A stretch of DNA of 64,000 nt from Promerops cafer (Eukaryota; Chordata; Aves; Passeriformes; Nectariniidae). The stretch lies in the NCBI GenBank assembly GCA_013398275.1, contig VZSE01014922.1, forward strand, positions 5,644,253-5,708,252. Direction: 5' to 3'. The notes under the pieces were generated by a model that did no database searches, was not told the DNA's origin, and was given only the letters and a program-made list of their open reading frames with translations. A program made the translations under genes and the position numbers. This document shows positions 1 through 15,200 of the stretch, one piece after another (within the stretch, counting starts at the first letter, position 1; each line of letters begins with the position of its first letter).

Positions 1-135
1 TTCCCAGGATTTACTTGTTAGCATGTGAGAGCACATCCTGTTGTGTCTACAGTTTCTGTGCTGTGAGAGCACCAAACAACTTTTCTGTGGTCTGCCTCTC
101 CTTGAACTGCTCTGCTCCGTACCTTGTTTTCACAG

Positions 136-256
136 GAACTACCAGTACCTGCCATATGATGAGAGGAAGCCCTGTATCTGTGTGAAGAGCTACTGGGGCA
201 ACCAGACCTTTCGGCTGTTCTCTTCCAACACTCTTGAGAAAATGGCAGATCACCTG
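136..256 (+). CDS. FER1L6: FER1L6 window exon 1 (FerA region)
   Basis: Acceptor TTTTCACAG and donor GTAAGT. The first base completes a codon begun in an upstream exon outside the window, then 40 codons (window residues 1-40). It contains the ferlin motif YLPYDERKPC and the helix start LEKMADHL. Intron 1 (257-1555) holds only a T-rich low-complexity tract near 788-830. Confidence 0.93.
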
Positions 257-3200
257 GTAAGTGGCAGCCATCCTCCCAGGCTCTTGTATTCAACAAAGTA
301 TAGCAGTGAGAGGCCACGCTTCCCAAATCAGACCTCCAAAATTTCCCCCAGCTTCATTCCTTGTTGTTCATTTTGTGAGAAAGTAGTTGATATAAACCCT
401 TTCCTTTTTATTTCCCCCAAATTGCTTTGAACTATTAGAGCTGCTCAAGTATTCCTGACCACAACTATTTTTTTTTGACCATAGGTCTGCTTTCTTTCCT
501 CAGCAATGTTTTATTCTTTGTAAAAACTGTCAAAAAATAAACTATGAGATACAGAGTAATTTTGTCTCCTATGTCTCTTCCTCTAATGTCTTCTTGCCAT
601 ATATTTATACTGGGAACTCCTTAAAGGACAATATTTGCTCTTAGTTTTCCTAAAACATTGACAGAGACAGAATGGCATAACATCTCACGGGCAGTCACTC
701 TGATGTCCTAGTCACAGTGTTTTCACATAATGATGTTGTTCTACCTTTGTTTAAACTTGACGATCAACAGTCTCAAGAAAATAGGGTTGTTGGGTTTTTT
801 TGGTTTTTTTGTTTTTGGTTTTTTTTTTTTAAGTGACTCCTAATGCTGAATATTTTGATGTGGGGCACTCAGATTAAGAGTCTGATTCATCCCTCATTTA
901 TCCATATATATCTCACGAGCAACAACACTGAAGTCATACTTATGCAAGGTTGTATCAGGAGAAGACAGTGACTTATAACCAAACATTCTGAACTCAAGTA
1001 TTTGATATTAAACATCTGAATATATGTGTGTGGAGAGATAACGTTTGTCAGTGCACCCGAACACCCACAGGCCTTGCTGAAAATCCAGACATTTATTTTA
1101 GCCTTTAAGAACAGACTCCATTCCTCATGGATAACAGTAGGTTTTGTGATGGACCTTACAAATGGATTCAAGTGACCACTGAAGTTTAAGATGTTAACTC
1201 CAGCTGAAGTTAAGCAGAAGGATTAGAAACAGAACCAAGAAGAGCTATTATTTTTTCTCTTACCTAGCAGATAATGTTTCCAAATTATTAATCTTTCTCA
1301 AAGTAAGAACACGAAGCTGCTCCAAGCAGTAATAGCTTGGACAAGTAATTGGAAAGACTGGGAAAGGTGAAAATACACCATGCTGGTGGAGCCTTTTCTC
1401 TGTGCACTTCAAGCATAGTGATATATCAAAGGTTCTTTCTGTCAGGGCACAAAATCACCTCCCTCATTCTTGCTAGTCATAAATGGTACTGTAACACGGA
1501 CAGAATGACAAAGTGCCCTCCTGTGCATAATGGCTTTCTCATGTGTTTTTCATAGGAAGAATCATTAGAGCAAGTAAAGGACTTGATCAAGATTTCAGAG
1601 ACTGCAGCTGAGGAGAAAATGAAGAAGACCCTAAATAGTTTTATCAATCAAAGCAGGTAATAACCTTTACTAGATGAATACAGAAAATCAAATTTAATGT
1701 TGGCTACAAATTCAAGACTAGACAAGGAAACTGTTGATAATTTTTAAAAAGTACAGTAAACTTACTGATATATATATATTATTTATTTTGCTGTAAAAGC
1801 AAAGACGTTCCCAAATTGCAGCTTCTATTTAGACAGAGAAAATATTTCTTGTAATTTTCCGTATTCAGTATTGACAATAGATGACTGCTAATCATTGTCA
1901 TATTATTTTGGCTTTCAGAACTCTAAGAATATGTTGTATATGTGATAAGTAGGATTTAATAAAGTATGTGATAGATACACTGTAAAAAAAAACCAGCCAA
2001 GGTTAATGTAAAAACAAAGGATGCCACATATTGGTATAGATCCAGCGGGCTCTGTATCAAATGACATAATTGGGCTCAAAATAGATATAACCCCTTGTTT
2101 CTTGATATTATTAACTTTCTGGGAAGTGTGGTGTAGAGGTTTTGGACTCTATTTCTTGAATCTTATAGGTACATGATATTTTAGAGATTTTCAGCATCTT
2201 TGTCTTCTGGTTCACGTACTGCAGCAGACACAGAACATTCCAATGTATTTTAGCACATTAGTATTCTCACATTAAAAAAATAACAGATTAAAAAACCCTG
2301 TTATTCCTGTGTCCTAGGGCGTTCGTGGTCATTGCTGAAAAGAAGCCCAAAGGGTTGAACTGCACTGCTTTGGACAAAAAGAGGCTCATGCTGTTCAAGC
2401 AAGAGCTGGTATGTGCTGTTCTTTTCCTATAAGCATTGATGCAATGATGATAACTGAAAGCACACTGCTCGGGTTTTTTTCTATTTTATTTTCTATTTGA
2501 TTGCCCCATACGGGAATGCTTTGTAATTCATATGAATATAGTATCCATGAGCATTTATTTTAACAAATCCCACTGTGCTTAATAAAGAGTTGTCAGATAG
2601 ACTAAAATGAATAGAAGATGTTGTTTTTAAATACTAATAAGGCATTACAATAATGAGATTATTTTTCTCATCCATGCATCTTAAAATGGAATGATGCTGA
2701 GTTCAGTGGAAAAGCACCAAATTTACACTGCTGTCCACTGTCTAACTACTGTGGTAGTGCTGAACTTCAAGACTAGTAAAGTCTGGCCTTTGTAAGGACC
2801 TTAGGAGGAGGACCTTACTGGACCTAGTAATCTCCTCCAGGGAACCAGTGAGAAGAAACCAAACTGGGTGGAGGTCATCTGAATATTTATTACCTTTTTT
2901 TCTGTTAGGAGCACAAAAGATTGTGCCTTATGTCAGGATCAAGGCTGGGTAATTCCAGGTGGCAATCACATATTTTTTGGGACTTCCATACATGCAGTAT
3001 ACAGACAAAGACAAAATGGGGGTCATTCAATTTTTACATTGTCCAGCTCCAAAGAGTTGATCAGTTTCTCTTGTGACAAAGAAACATTGAACAAAGTGTC
3101 TCCCATCTTCTCTTTTCAACTTGAATCAAAGACTGTTTCTCTTCCAGTTCAAACTACTTGGTAACAGATGAAAAGTATATACTGTCTTTCCTCACTGCAG

Positions 3201-6200
3201 GAAGCAATGTCCAGTGATGCCAAGGGAATCGTTCAGCAGCAGAAAAAGAAGATGCCAGTGGATGAAATGATTCGTGAGACTCAGAGCTTTATAGATAAAA
3301 TTCGATTCTTGGTTGATGAGGTAATCCACACAGAATTCAGAAAAATTTAAAATCCAGGACTTGGCTTTGAGTTTCATAATCCCATGTGAAGAATAACTTC
3401 TGGCTTGGTTATCCAAAGAGTTCTCTTTCAGATATCTGGGCCTTATTCTCTTTTTCATTAAATGGAGCTGTTATCCAACCAGGGTAGGAAACATTGGGTT
3501 GTGTGGTATGGAGAGGATGCACCACAGATATATTTTTTCTAATAAGGTCATCCCATACCTGGTGGCTTGGAGAAGCAAACTTTCTGATATGAACTCATGT
3601 CCTGTATGGACACCTGTGTGGATTTGGACTGATATGAGCTCGGGGTGCCTATATTATTTAGCCTGAGAGTAACAGAAGAATTGATATATTTGGTTGGGCC
3701 AAAGTCCAGCCACTGGAGGGCTGTGCCTCTGAGAGCTGCCTGTGCTAGCAAACCAAAGAGGGCCATGACTATTCCCTGGCTCAGAGATCAAGTGGCACAG
3801 TGGCATGGTTTGCCTCCTACACACAAATTCTCTTCCTTCCTAAAACAGAGTGACCCTGCTTACAGTTCCTTCAGGGAACAGCCCCTTGGCTGGTTTTTTT
3901 TCAAACCACACTGAAGCTTTGCTTGTGGAAACATTATCTGGGACAGGGCAAGGCAGTCTCATTGACCATCGTCACAAGCAGAAAAGATGATCACATGCCA
4001 GAGTTTGAGCTTGGTCCTGGTCCTTTTTGGTTTGCTGGTATAGATGAAATTGATGGTATTTCCATGGTAGTTACTTATGTGGTCTGTGGTTATTTCCTGG
4101 GACAGAGCCATACCCAGATTCTTAATTTTAGTTTCTCCTGAAATTACTTGTGAAGTGGGTGCTCCTTAATCACTCTACAAAGCTCTTTACCTTCAGCTGG
4201 AATTAGAAATTGAGGTGTGGACTGCAAAGCATGAAGTGACAGCCTCGTTTAGGTCAGGGGCACATTGCCACTCCACAGGAGCCATGAGGGCATCAGCTCT
4301 TAGTAAGAGTGTTTCAACGAAAATATGATGGTGGTGGCTCATAGAAAGAATTCAGTTTTAGTTCAATATGCCTTATTTAACAGCCACAGAATACAGTGCC
4401 TGATGTGTTCATCTGGATGATCAGCAACAACAAAAGAGTTGCATATGCAAGAGTCCCAGCAAAAAATATACTCTACTCCCCAGCAAAAGAGCAGAGAGGC
4501 AAGGATTGTGGAAAGATTAAAACTCATTTCCTGAAAGTAAGTCTGTGGCACAGGTAATTCCTGGGGAGCATTTGGTATTCAGATTTCTTCCAGGGATAGT
4601 ATTTTATAGATTAATATTTGTAATGTAAAAATATGTACAGATTTGTATCCACCATTTATTAATATTTGCTTCTTACATTTGTGCTTGTCATGCTTTAATC
4701 ACTCTATCATTGCCAGGCTTTTGATGTATGAGTAATTAATTCCCTCACTACTTGTTATGGCAAGTATAGAACATTGTTTATCAATGGCTGTATACATAAA
4801 CAAATAGAAAAGGTACAGCCTCTTTGCTGGCAAAAACATCAGAATGCAGCACATGAAAGTCTGGGAGGAGACTGGTGAGAGAGCAGCACTCAGCAGCTCA
4901 GTGAGAAAACCTAGGTATTCGGGGTAATACAGGAATTACTCATACTTTCTATTTAAAATATGCTGAAGTTTGCACAATATACATCCAAAATACTGTTATG
5001 GGATTATTCATGCTGAAGGAAAGCCCTAGTGGAGATATGCCTACAAAGGCAGTGTGACCAGTAGTATCTACAGTGGAATACTGTGCAATGTAATTGTTAC
5101 TGTGACCATCAGGAAAAACCCAAATACTCCAGACAACAGTAACTTCATAGAATGACTTTTAAGTGGTTTTTTACCTTGGACTCCGGGGAATACTCCCATA
5201 AAACACAGCTAAAGAGCAGATAAAAACACCTAAGATCTCAAGATACTTGCCATAGGTACTTGCTAAGCAAAGTACTATTTGCCTGCATGAAATAAAATAT
5301 TCTGCAATTAACTATCCAGCCCCTTCAGTATCAAGAATTACCTTAGGAACAGACAATACTAAACTGTGAACTTAGAAGATCTAGATGAAGTGGGAAGGAA
5401 GAAAGAGGAAATAATAGGTCAAGACTAGTAATATTTTATAGTGGAAATGTTTTCTGACCTGCCCAATGGAGTAGTATTTTAGTAATACGTGGGACTAATT
5501 ACTGGAGACCAGCAAAACTGCATGAAATGGAAAGTGGGCTGAAGTCTGGCAAAGTAGGGCATAAAATAGCACTTATATGTGTGCAGCTGTAAGACAGCCT
5601 GCACAAACCTCTGCATATTAGGCAGTATGCAGTTTACATAGACTGTTAGTTGAGCAAACTACTAATTCCTTCTCTAAGAATCAGAGAAGTTTCTTGTGCT
5701 AAATGAGTCTCAGGGCCATTCACTGCAAAGAAATGCCATTTATCAGTAATACAGACATATAGTAGACAGACATATATCAGCTCAGAGAATGGTTCTTTGT
5801 TTTACTCTGGCTTGGTAAGACTCAGCACCCAGCCATCTCTCTTGAGCTTCTTGGTGATATTGGATTTTTTCTTCAGCTCCCAGGCAAGCGCCCTCTGGGC
5901 TGGACTGTGCAGGCAAAGGTGGACCTCTACCTATGGCTTGGACCTACCAGCTATGCCCACAGTGCCATGGAGAATTTGCCTGTAGGATATGAGATTGAAT
6001 TACCATCTAACACCAACTCAGGGCACAGTGTACTGCCCTCACCTGCTTGCCTGCTGTATAAAAGTAAGGCACTCTTTCTTCTCCCTATTAACAATTAAGA
6101 GAAATGGCCCCAAAAGCTCTAGATCAGTGTGGCACAACCCCTATATAAAGTAACTGTTCTAAGATGATAATGGCTTTGCTTCTTCTCATCTGAAAAGGCT

Positions 6201-9200
6201 GGCTTCATTGCCAAGTCATCAGTTCTGCCACTGACACTTTGTAGATGTCAGGGAAAGAAAGAACTTGCTCACTTGCAATTTCTGTTCTCTGTCCCATGGA
6301 TCTGTCTCCTTGTAGAGGAAGCATCCCTCAGTTCTCCTGATGATGCATAGAACACCTAGTAGATAAAAGAGTGATGGGAGATAAAAATTGATGCTTAATA
6401 GCCCTGCAGTAGAGACCTACATAATTGGTTTTAAGTTAATTCAGATATCTTGCACAACTTCTCTGAGTGTCTCAGGTGCTTCTTTAGTGAGACAGCACTA
6501 GCAACAGCTCCCCTTGTCAGATCCTGGTTGGAGAGCAGCTGATGAATCGTCCCCTCCGTGTGCTGCACTGTTTCCATGGAGCTGATGTTGCTGTTTTCTC
6601 TGCCGTGATGCAGCCCCACACCTCTTCCAGCTGAGAGCCCACATGTATCAGGCGAGGGGGCTCATTGCCGCTGACAGCACTGGACTTTCTGATCCTTTTG
6701 CAAAAGTTACTTTCACATCACGCTGCCAGACCACAAAGGTAAGCTTCAAAGCCTCTTTTGGTGACTGAATTTTGTTGTTGGTTTTGTTTTTTTTTTTTTT
6801 ACAATACAACTAGGGAAAGGGAAAAGCTTGATTTTGCAAGGAGGTACCCACTGTTAAAGAGCAGATCCTGAAAGTCCACTGCAAACAAGGCAAAAGTTTA
6901 TGTGTTACCCACTACTCTAATAAGAGGTGCAGCAGTACTAGTTTATTTTAGCTCAAATATCAGATTCTCTAGGACTACTGGGCCTTTGTAGTGAGTGTAC
7001 CTTTCTTCACATCTTTATTTATGTGTTTTAAATTTGGACTGTTGTCATTGCTAGGTATAAATGTGGGTATAAGGATGAATCCTCATGGTTCTCTTTTCCT
7101 CTAGCCTCTGCATTCAGTCATTGAGCAGAGTGAAGACCTTTCTATGGCTTCTGTAGCCATGTGGGCCAGCATGGCCCTTTGTGATGGAATGTGGCAAAGC
7201 ACGCTGGTGGTTTTAGAGAGTTAAAATGGAAATGAGCTGAAAACAGAGAGGTGGGAGATTTAAAGGCTGCTAAAATATGCCCAATAGGGAATGGTCTCCC
7301 ATCTCCCTCAGGAAACTCCAGGGATCAAATGGGCTCCTGTGGGGCCTCTAGGGAGAAGTGGAAACTTCTACAGAGTTTCAGCAGGAGGGGTTCAAGTACA
7401 ACCTGGGCAAGTGAGCATGAGAATGGTCCCTCACAGAACATAGAGACTGACTTTCAAAGGTCCTGAGCCCTTTACAACTGCCCTGGAGTTAAAATTTGGC
7501 AGGAATTCTGACAATCATGCCACAAACAGAATTTGCTGAGCCAAATGTGGTCTTGCTTCACACCAAATACAGTCTTGCTTCAGAAAAAAATATTTAACCC
7601 TCCCATCCAGCCCCTCCCCCTAAAACTTCAGAGAAGACTGTTTTAATTTAATTAATTCTAAAATTCATCTGACATTTTATTCTGTTACAAAGCAGGTTCT
7701 GTTGCATGTGCCAAAAGGAGCAAAAAAACACCCCTTTCTCTAAATTGTAAATGCCTGCTTGTGCTACTTGTGCCTCAGGATTATTAATTGATTTTTTCCT
7801 GTAACGTGATTTTAACTTCTAATAGAAGATGGTGAATGAACCCAATTAAATTAGTTCGTAGATGCACCAGATTCTGGAAAGTAGAATTTGGCCCAGGAAA
7901 AATAGGTGTTTATAGGCACAGAAGTGTTAAGTTTATTCACTGCCTGAATAAAATATTGCAGCTGATAACTTGCATGGTTTCATAAGAGTGTCAGCCAAGT
8001 GCCAATAAACAGTAGTAAAGAACCCTATTTCCATTCAAAAGAATGGAAAGGTTATGAGTAATTTTGCAGATGGCAAATTCTTCCTCTTTAACTGTTATCT
8101 TTGTTAAATATATTTTCAGCCTAGACAGTTAAAACATTCTCTATGATGAAATGCTATAAGCATCCACGTAATTCAATAACAACAAATTTAAAAATTTTGA
8201 TTTCTTATGAGTGATTCATGAAAATATCTTCTTTCTTCTTCATAAAGTGTTAAGTGTCATTACACAGAACTAAAAGTAAGATTAAAAAAATGTGCCCTGG
8301 AGAAGTGAAAACTGGCCTCAGTTAGGGCAAAAGCTTTATTTTAATAGCACTTGGTATGTTCCTGCTTTCCTAAACCAACAGCTTTCCTCTAACTTTAATA
8401 CTGAAGTTTGTCTACATAGACTGGTTGTCATGTATTGATATGCTTTTAGGGATTTGTGAGACAAACAGGGAAATGGATAAATTGGAGGTACCAGCCTCAA
8501 AGCGAAAGATTTGTATTCTCCTGGCTGGGAGGAGCTGCTGAAAAATGGGGTGTCTCAGACATGGCATTGTTCAGGCTGTGGACAAGGAGCTCACCAGCAG
8601 ATGGGCATGTCCTGCTGAAGGACACACACCAAACAGGTCATTAAACATTTCCTCTCTTCCATTAGATCATTTCTCAGACATTATCCCCCACCTGGAACCA
8701 GACACTGCTTTTCAACAGCGTTGTGCTTCATGGTGACAAAGAGGAGATCTCCCAGTTCCCACCAGAGATTGTCATCGAGCTGTACGATGACGACGCAGTG
8801 GTAAACTCAAACTTCTCACTAAAATCCTGGGCTTTGTCATCCTACTGCAAGCTTGAAAGCAAAGCTGAGTCACTGAATAGGCTTTAAATGGATCACCTTG
8901 CTGAATAGAGCTCAGTGTTACTGTGGTTTGCAGTTTAACTTCTGAGAACAGCCCTGAGATTCACTGCATGGCCTGGCAAAGATGTGGCCTGGTATTTTCC
9001 CCAAGTGAACCTTGCTCCCAAAGACCAGCTTACAGAAATCAGAAGCATCTTGCCCCCAGGTCCCTTGAACACTGCTGTAAATATTGTATCTAAGTCTGGG
9101 TCAAGACCGTGCAGACTCTGATGCAGTCTCACTGACTAAATATAGACCTCAGAAATTTTGGATACTCTGAAGAGCTAATCAGTACTCAGCTCTTCCTTTT

Positions 9201-12200
9201 CACAGCTGCCTTGCATCTTACCTTGGACTTTCCTTCAGAAGGTTTTTTTCATAAATACTAAGCTCTGCATCATCCTGGCTCCTATAACCATTGTGAAATC
9301 CAATTTATTTGACCCCTGTATTCTCCTTTATTTAGGGTAAGGCAGAATATATTGGGTCTACAGTGGCTGCCCCTGTGGTGAGACTTGCTCATCAAAACTA
9401 TGAACCACCAAAACTTTGTTACCACCCAGTGCACTGTGGAAGTCTTTCAGGAGGAGACCTTCTTGCCACATTTGAGCTTCTGGAGGTAAATTTTACTTTC
9501 TCAACAATTACACTTTTACACCCCGGGGCTCACAAAAGCTGCCATGGCATCAGGGTCTGTGACCACTTGAATTAACAGGAACTGCAGCTGGAGCCATTGG
9601 GCCTCATAGTCCCCATGCAACTCCTGTCACCCCTTCCACCTTGTCAGGGGCCACTGCCCACACACACACCACTGCCAGCCCTTCACACCCTGTAAGCCTC
9701 CTTTGCCTGTCACTTGCCCTGCCCTAAACTGTGCTCTGGCCTGACACACTGTGAAAATCCCACTGCCATTGCAATGACCTGCTGCTTGGAGTAGCACATA
9801 CCCTGACTACCAGCCTTGAAGCTCCCAATACTGCTTTCACTCTTAGGAAAATGAAATGGTGAATAATAAGGATTGGATTAGGGAGGTTGATTTTCTAGAT
9901 ACTTCTCCTATATTAAAAGAAACATTACATGGTTTTCAGCTGCAAGAAAAAAGGGAAATTCAGTCCTGGTAGATGCAGGACTGGGGTCTATCATGCTGGG
10001 ATTTCAGGCAATTTCACTGAAATTTGCAGAGCCACCTGTTAAAGGTAACTCCCATCTGCTGAAAACCTACAAGAATATATTCTGAAATTTGAAATGGAAA
10101 AAATGTGATTGTCATAACATGCTTTAAAGATAAAACAGGTTTTTAATCACAATGGCTATTTATGTCTTTGATGAAAGCCTGAAATATAACACCATATGGA
10201 ATATTTCCTCATTATGGTGGTGTCACAGGAGTGAGTGAGAGCTTCAGACAAAGTTCATTAGAGAAGCCTTCCTGTTGAGTCACATGGTGCAGAAAGGATC
10301 CTCTTGCTTCCTAAACCCCTTCTCAGAGAGGAGCCTGAGCATGGCTGGGTCCAATCTTAGTCCCAGATTGTCAGTGGTTTAAGTCTCAGGCATTAGAGAG
10401 GTGTGAGCGAACCTTTCTGTGTTTTCACTTTTTGGTGAACAAAAGAGTTATGCATTATATTTTGTTTTACTATCTTTTGGGATAAAGAAGCAATAAAAAT
10501 AGGGGATATATTCAAATATACTCCTAAGAATTGTCTAGAAAGCTGACAATTTCATTTCAAGAAAGGAAATGAAATCTTGCAATTTCAAGGAGTACCCATT
10601 TAGCAAGGTTTGGTCAATTTTCCTGCACTTCATATCATCCCGTTCCATTTTACTGTTTTCACTTTGTTTCAGAATTTTTTTTTTTTTTCTTTTTCCAAGC
10701 ATTTAATTTCATCAATTTCTTCTCCTCTCCGTTTCACTTTGTTCCCTCATTTTGAGGTTTCAGTGAGTATGGTTTTGGCCACTTTTGGTTCTTTTCAGTG
10801 TACCTCATTTCATCTCTATCCACTTCATTGTATTCACTCCTTTTCCAAATTTCCTTTGTTTTTTTCAATTTAATTTTATTTTATCCTATCTCCTTTCCAG
10901 AGAGTTTGTTACACTGTGTTCTCTGATTTCAAGATTCCATTTCCTTTCATGAAATGAAACTGTCAGGCCTCAAAGCACTCCAAGAGCTGATATGTTGTTG
11001 GCTTTCTCCAACATCAGGGGATTCCTGATGGTGCTCTGTGTGAGGAAGAGAAAAAACTCTCTCATCACTGATTTATTTTCATTCTGAACCCATAACTTTT
11101 CCTATGACATAGCATTCTTGATAACTCTGATCTGCAGGTACTGTTTGGTTCAGCTGAAGAGTGTTGTGAAGAAGTGAATTCTCCTTTCTCCTTTCAAAAT
11201 GAATGCTGTGTCTTGCTGAACGGATAAAATTAATCTTACAATGAAGCATCCTGGCCTTCAGAGAAAGAGTACACTAAAAAAATACAGTCTCATGGGTACT
11301 GAGAGTCTTGCTTTTGCTCAGAATGAACTCAGGGGTTTATTGATTTTTTTTTTTAATCAAAAAAGCAAAATCCCTTTGTAAACCTTCATGCAGGTGTTTC
11401 ACTCTGCTGTCATTTGAGTAGTAGATAATTTTTCACCTCTTGTTCTCTGCAGTTATTAAATTAATTGCTTCAGATTTTTACTGATAAAATGTAGATCACA
11501 TCTGCATGTGAATTACTGCTGGTAATTATGTGAATTATTGATGGTAATTATGTGAATACTCACCTCTGCTGCAGATGCTGTTCTAGATGTTATGTTTTCC
11601 ACCCATCTTTTCCTCCACCTACAAGGTACCAAGGAACACATCCCTTCTCCCTGATAGTAATTAGGCTCCCACACAACTGTACATAGACAGATAGCCTGGT
11701 TAAATGAAGGAGAAGACTTCAACTTCACAGACCCTTTGAGAGCTCTATCTCACCTTCTTCACCTCTCAGCAGTGGCAAGTTAGCTTAGGAGCACTGCTGC
11801 CCTCCAGAAGTCACACTTCTTTTCCCAGGAGCTGCACATACACTACTCCTTAGGTACCCTGCTTCAAGTGAAAGCTGAGAAGAGCTCTGTCTGTAGGTTG
11901 TTCCCTGCTGCCACAGCCTGAGCTTCTGACAGGACTCATCATCATGTGCTGGCTTCCGCTGTTTTATGTAGGAATTTTCTAAATCAGGCCAGGCTTCAGA
12001 TCTGTCCTGTTATGGAATGAGAAGGTCATAAATACGCAGTTAAAAATTAGGAAGGTGTTGGGAAATGAAGCCAATGAGCTTTGTCACAGAAGGTGCACCA
12101 AGCAGGCAGCAAAGACTGGAGCACAGAGAGAGGCAGAGGTGGCCACACCTCAGAGCTGCTCTGGAGTCTGCTCCCCTTCCACCCAGCTGGAACAGGGCAG

Positions 12201-15200
12201 TCATGTACACCCAAATATGCTCCTGAACATGGGGCAGGTTCATGTGCAATCACACACAAGGAACAGAAGTGCCACAAGAGTTTAGTAGCTGCACAGAGAA
12301 GACAGCCCTAATGTTGGAGAGGTGGTTTGGAAGTTCTCAAATGGTGAGAGCAGGCAATAATACAGGAACAATATTCCATGGCAGCTGGAGAATATTATGT
12401 CTCTCCAGCAAATGTGTTGTCTTGCTGATGTGCACTGTCTGTTCACCAGCTCTTTTTAACTGGAATCACATCTAGAATCTTCCTGTGGAAGTCTTCCAAG
12501 CAGTTTTGCTCAGGATTTTTGTTAAATAGAATTACCATGCTTTCCATTTTTAGTAAGTAGAATTACCATGCTTCAGTACACGCATGTGTTTAGGGCAAAC
12601 TATGTCCTACAAGGTAAAAGAAGCCTTTTTTTCAGAAGGGCACAAAACCCCAATCTATTGAACACTTTTTCTGCCATATGTTTTAGCATCATAGCATGAG
12701 AGAGAGCATTTCAAGTCACATTCCTTTCAGAGCACAATTGTTCTGCTCTGCAACTTGTCATAAAACTGATTAAATTGGTGTGTTCTATGTGCCATTATCA
12801 ACAGATACTTCTGATACTGGTTTTATTCTTCCAAAACCCAGCCTGAGTTAGAACTGCTTCATTTTTCAGATTCCTGTGTCAGATCCAGACAGACTTCCCC
12901 CACTGGATCCACCAGATATTGGCCAGATTTTTCCAGTCCCAGCTAACATACGGCCTGTTTTAAGCAAATACAGAGTGGAGGTGAGACACTTTGACTATTT
13001 CCCTTTCCTAATCTCATCTCCTTTTATTCTCTTGTTGAACTGTAACAGTAACAGATGATTTTACAATCTTGATCAATGAGATTCACATGAAAATAGCCTA
13101 TAAGGACATACAAGGCTGTGCTTCCACTGAGGGAAACAGTGGGTCTGTGTCTCAATCCTGACCTGCTGGGAGGGGACTTCTCTTGTGGCAGAGCATTGCT
13201 GGTGGATCCACACTCTCTGCAGCCAAGGAAGTGTCCTCAGGAGATGGAGATCAAATGACATCACTGGAGCTGAAGTTTGGCATCAGCTACATCACAGGCT
13301 TTTTCTGGGTCCCTGACTTCAGCCAAACAGTGCCTTCTGCCTGTGTACAAATGTCTACACCTTCCCTGCCCTTCTCTCTTGTACAATTTGTGTCCAAAGT
13401 AGCCTTTTATTAGAAAGCTGGGGAAAGTGGTGGCTCTTCCTGTCACTGCAGTGCCTGGTGGTGCCCAGCCTCACTGTTCACTGGCACGCATTCTGCAGCC
13501 TTCACACCACCTGCTTACTAGCCCATTTCCCCATGCCAAGCCAGGGTTTCTGCAGGCTAACAGTGTTTCTCTCTGCACACCACAGGTCCTGTTCTGGGGT
13601 GTTCGAGAGCTGAAGAAAGTCCAGCTCCTCTCGGTCGATCGGCCCCAGGTTCTCATCGAGTGTGCAGGGAAAGGAGTCAAATCCTCTGTCATACAGAGCT
13701 ACAAGAAAAATCCCAATTTCACTGGCCTTGCAGACTGGTTTGAAGTGGTGTGTACAGCATGCTGCCCATTGCCTGTCTGTTCTCTGGTCAGACAAGGTGT
13801 TAATTACCATTATCCTTCCTTTCTTGTCAAATAATTACTTCCGTGTCTTGATTAAATACTAAGGGATGTCAGTTCTCATGCAAAAGCTACTGATTTGAAA
13901 ATGCTTTAAAAGATTTCTGCTGCAACCGTATGATAAAAGAAGATGATGCTCTTCATGTTAAGCCCCAAGTAGATAAGAAAATGTGTTGAAATCAGATTTT
14001 TACTGATAGGTTGGAACATGTGGGCAGCTAACAGAAGTATATTTAGAATTTTTCCTCCTCCTTTTCAATTTTGCTGGGTAGTGTTTGTTTTATTTCCATT
14101 CTTGCAACTTTCCTTTGTGTGTTACTGGGCTATTAGGGGTATTGATAATTTCTGGCTTTTGAGCTCAGGACCTTTTCACATTGTCACACCTGCTTTTATG
14201 AACTGCAAAGTAATATATCATCTGTTGGCTGGGTGAGAGCTGGCACTTTCAGAATCAGTCACCATCAGAATAAAACAGTCTGTTCAATTTGCTCTTGAGA
14301 AAAGTATATAAAAACAATAGCATGGGTGCTGAAGTACAGTTTCTACAGTATTTTTAGCTCCTATTGTATTGTCCTAAGAGCTGTTTTCCTCTTGGTAGTT
14401 CATCCTATAAGGCATGTAACCACCCAGGGTCCACATCTCGTTGTAGGGCAAACTGAGGCAGATAGGGCTAATAGCCTCCAACAAAGCAGCAGTGGAGTCA
14501 AGACTCACAGCTTCCAACGCTGCATTCCATCCTTCTGAACACTCCTGATTCTCCCAGTTTATGCTAACAAGAGATGCTTCAATATGAGGGCATGGGATTC
14601 ATCCCAGCAGCACAGTCTGAATAGTCCACTCTGAATTTTAAAGAACAAAGCTTTCTCTAACATAAAACAAAAAAAAAAGCTTTTTGCAGAAAACCAAAAT
14701 CATATTGCCTATGCTGAATGGATTTTGCATTATGAATATGTTCATAGCTAAGGAGGAGAAGAGAGGGAGGGAGGAAAGAAGGGAAGAGTAGAAGCCTTAC
14801 TGCTGTGCATGTTCTGTTCTCTAGCAATTCTCTCATGCTGCTGTCTGTCTCCTGCACTAGGAGCTGCCTGAAAATGAGCTCTTGCATCCACCACTAAGCA
14901 TCTGTGTGGTCGACTGGAGAGCGTTTGGGAGGAGTACTCTTGTTGGAACACATACCATCAATTGTCTTAAGCAATTCCTATCTAAAACCCCATTAGGTAC
15001 TCAAGCTGCACCTAACAGAGTAAACATTGCAGAAACTGAGAAAGGTAAGTGTTCAATTCTGACCCCAAATAAAAAGGCAAAGGACCTTCTTAGAGGTTTA
15101 CACTTAGAAGTGTGCTTTTATGTTGAGCATAGGATCAAACCCTTAATCACATGATTATTTGATGATCATCAAATACTATGACAGTATTTCTGGCAAAATA

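Noticed and set aside
6630..6631. Alternative acceptor CCTCTTCCAG for exon 7
   Set aside because: It gives the wrong phase after exon 6 (one leftover base) and would remove the conserved PHLFQ before LRAHMYQ. The acceptor at 6613 fits both.
13427..13834. 135-residue plus-strand frame as a separate small gene
   Set aside because: Its middle is FER1L6 exon 11 in frame. The flanking parts are intron translations with no similarity.
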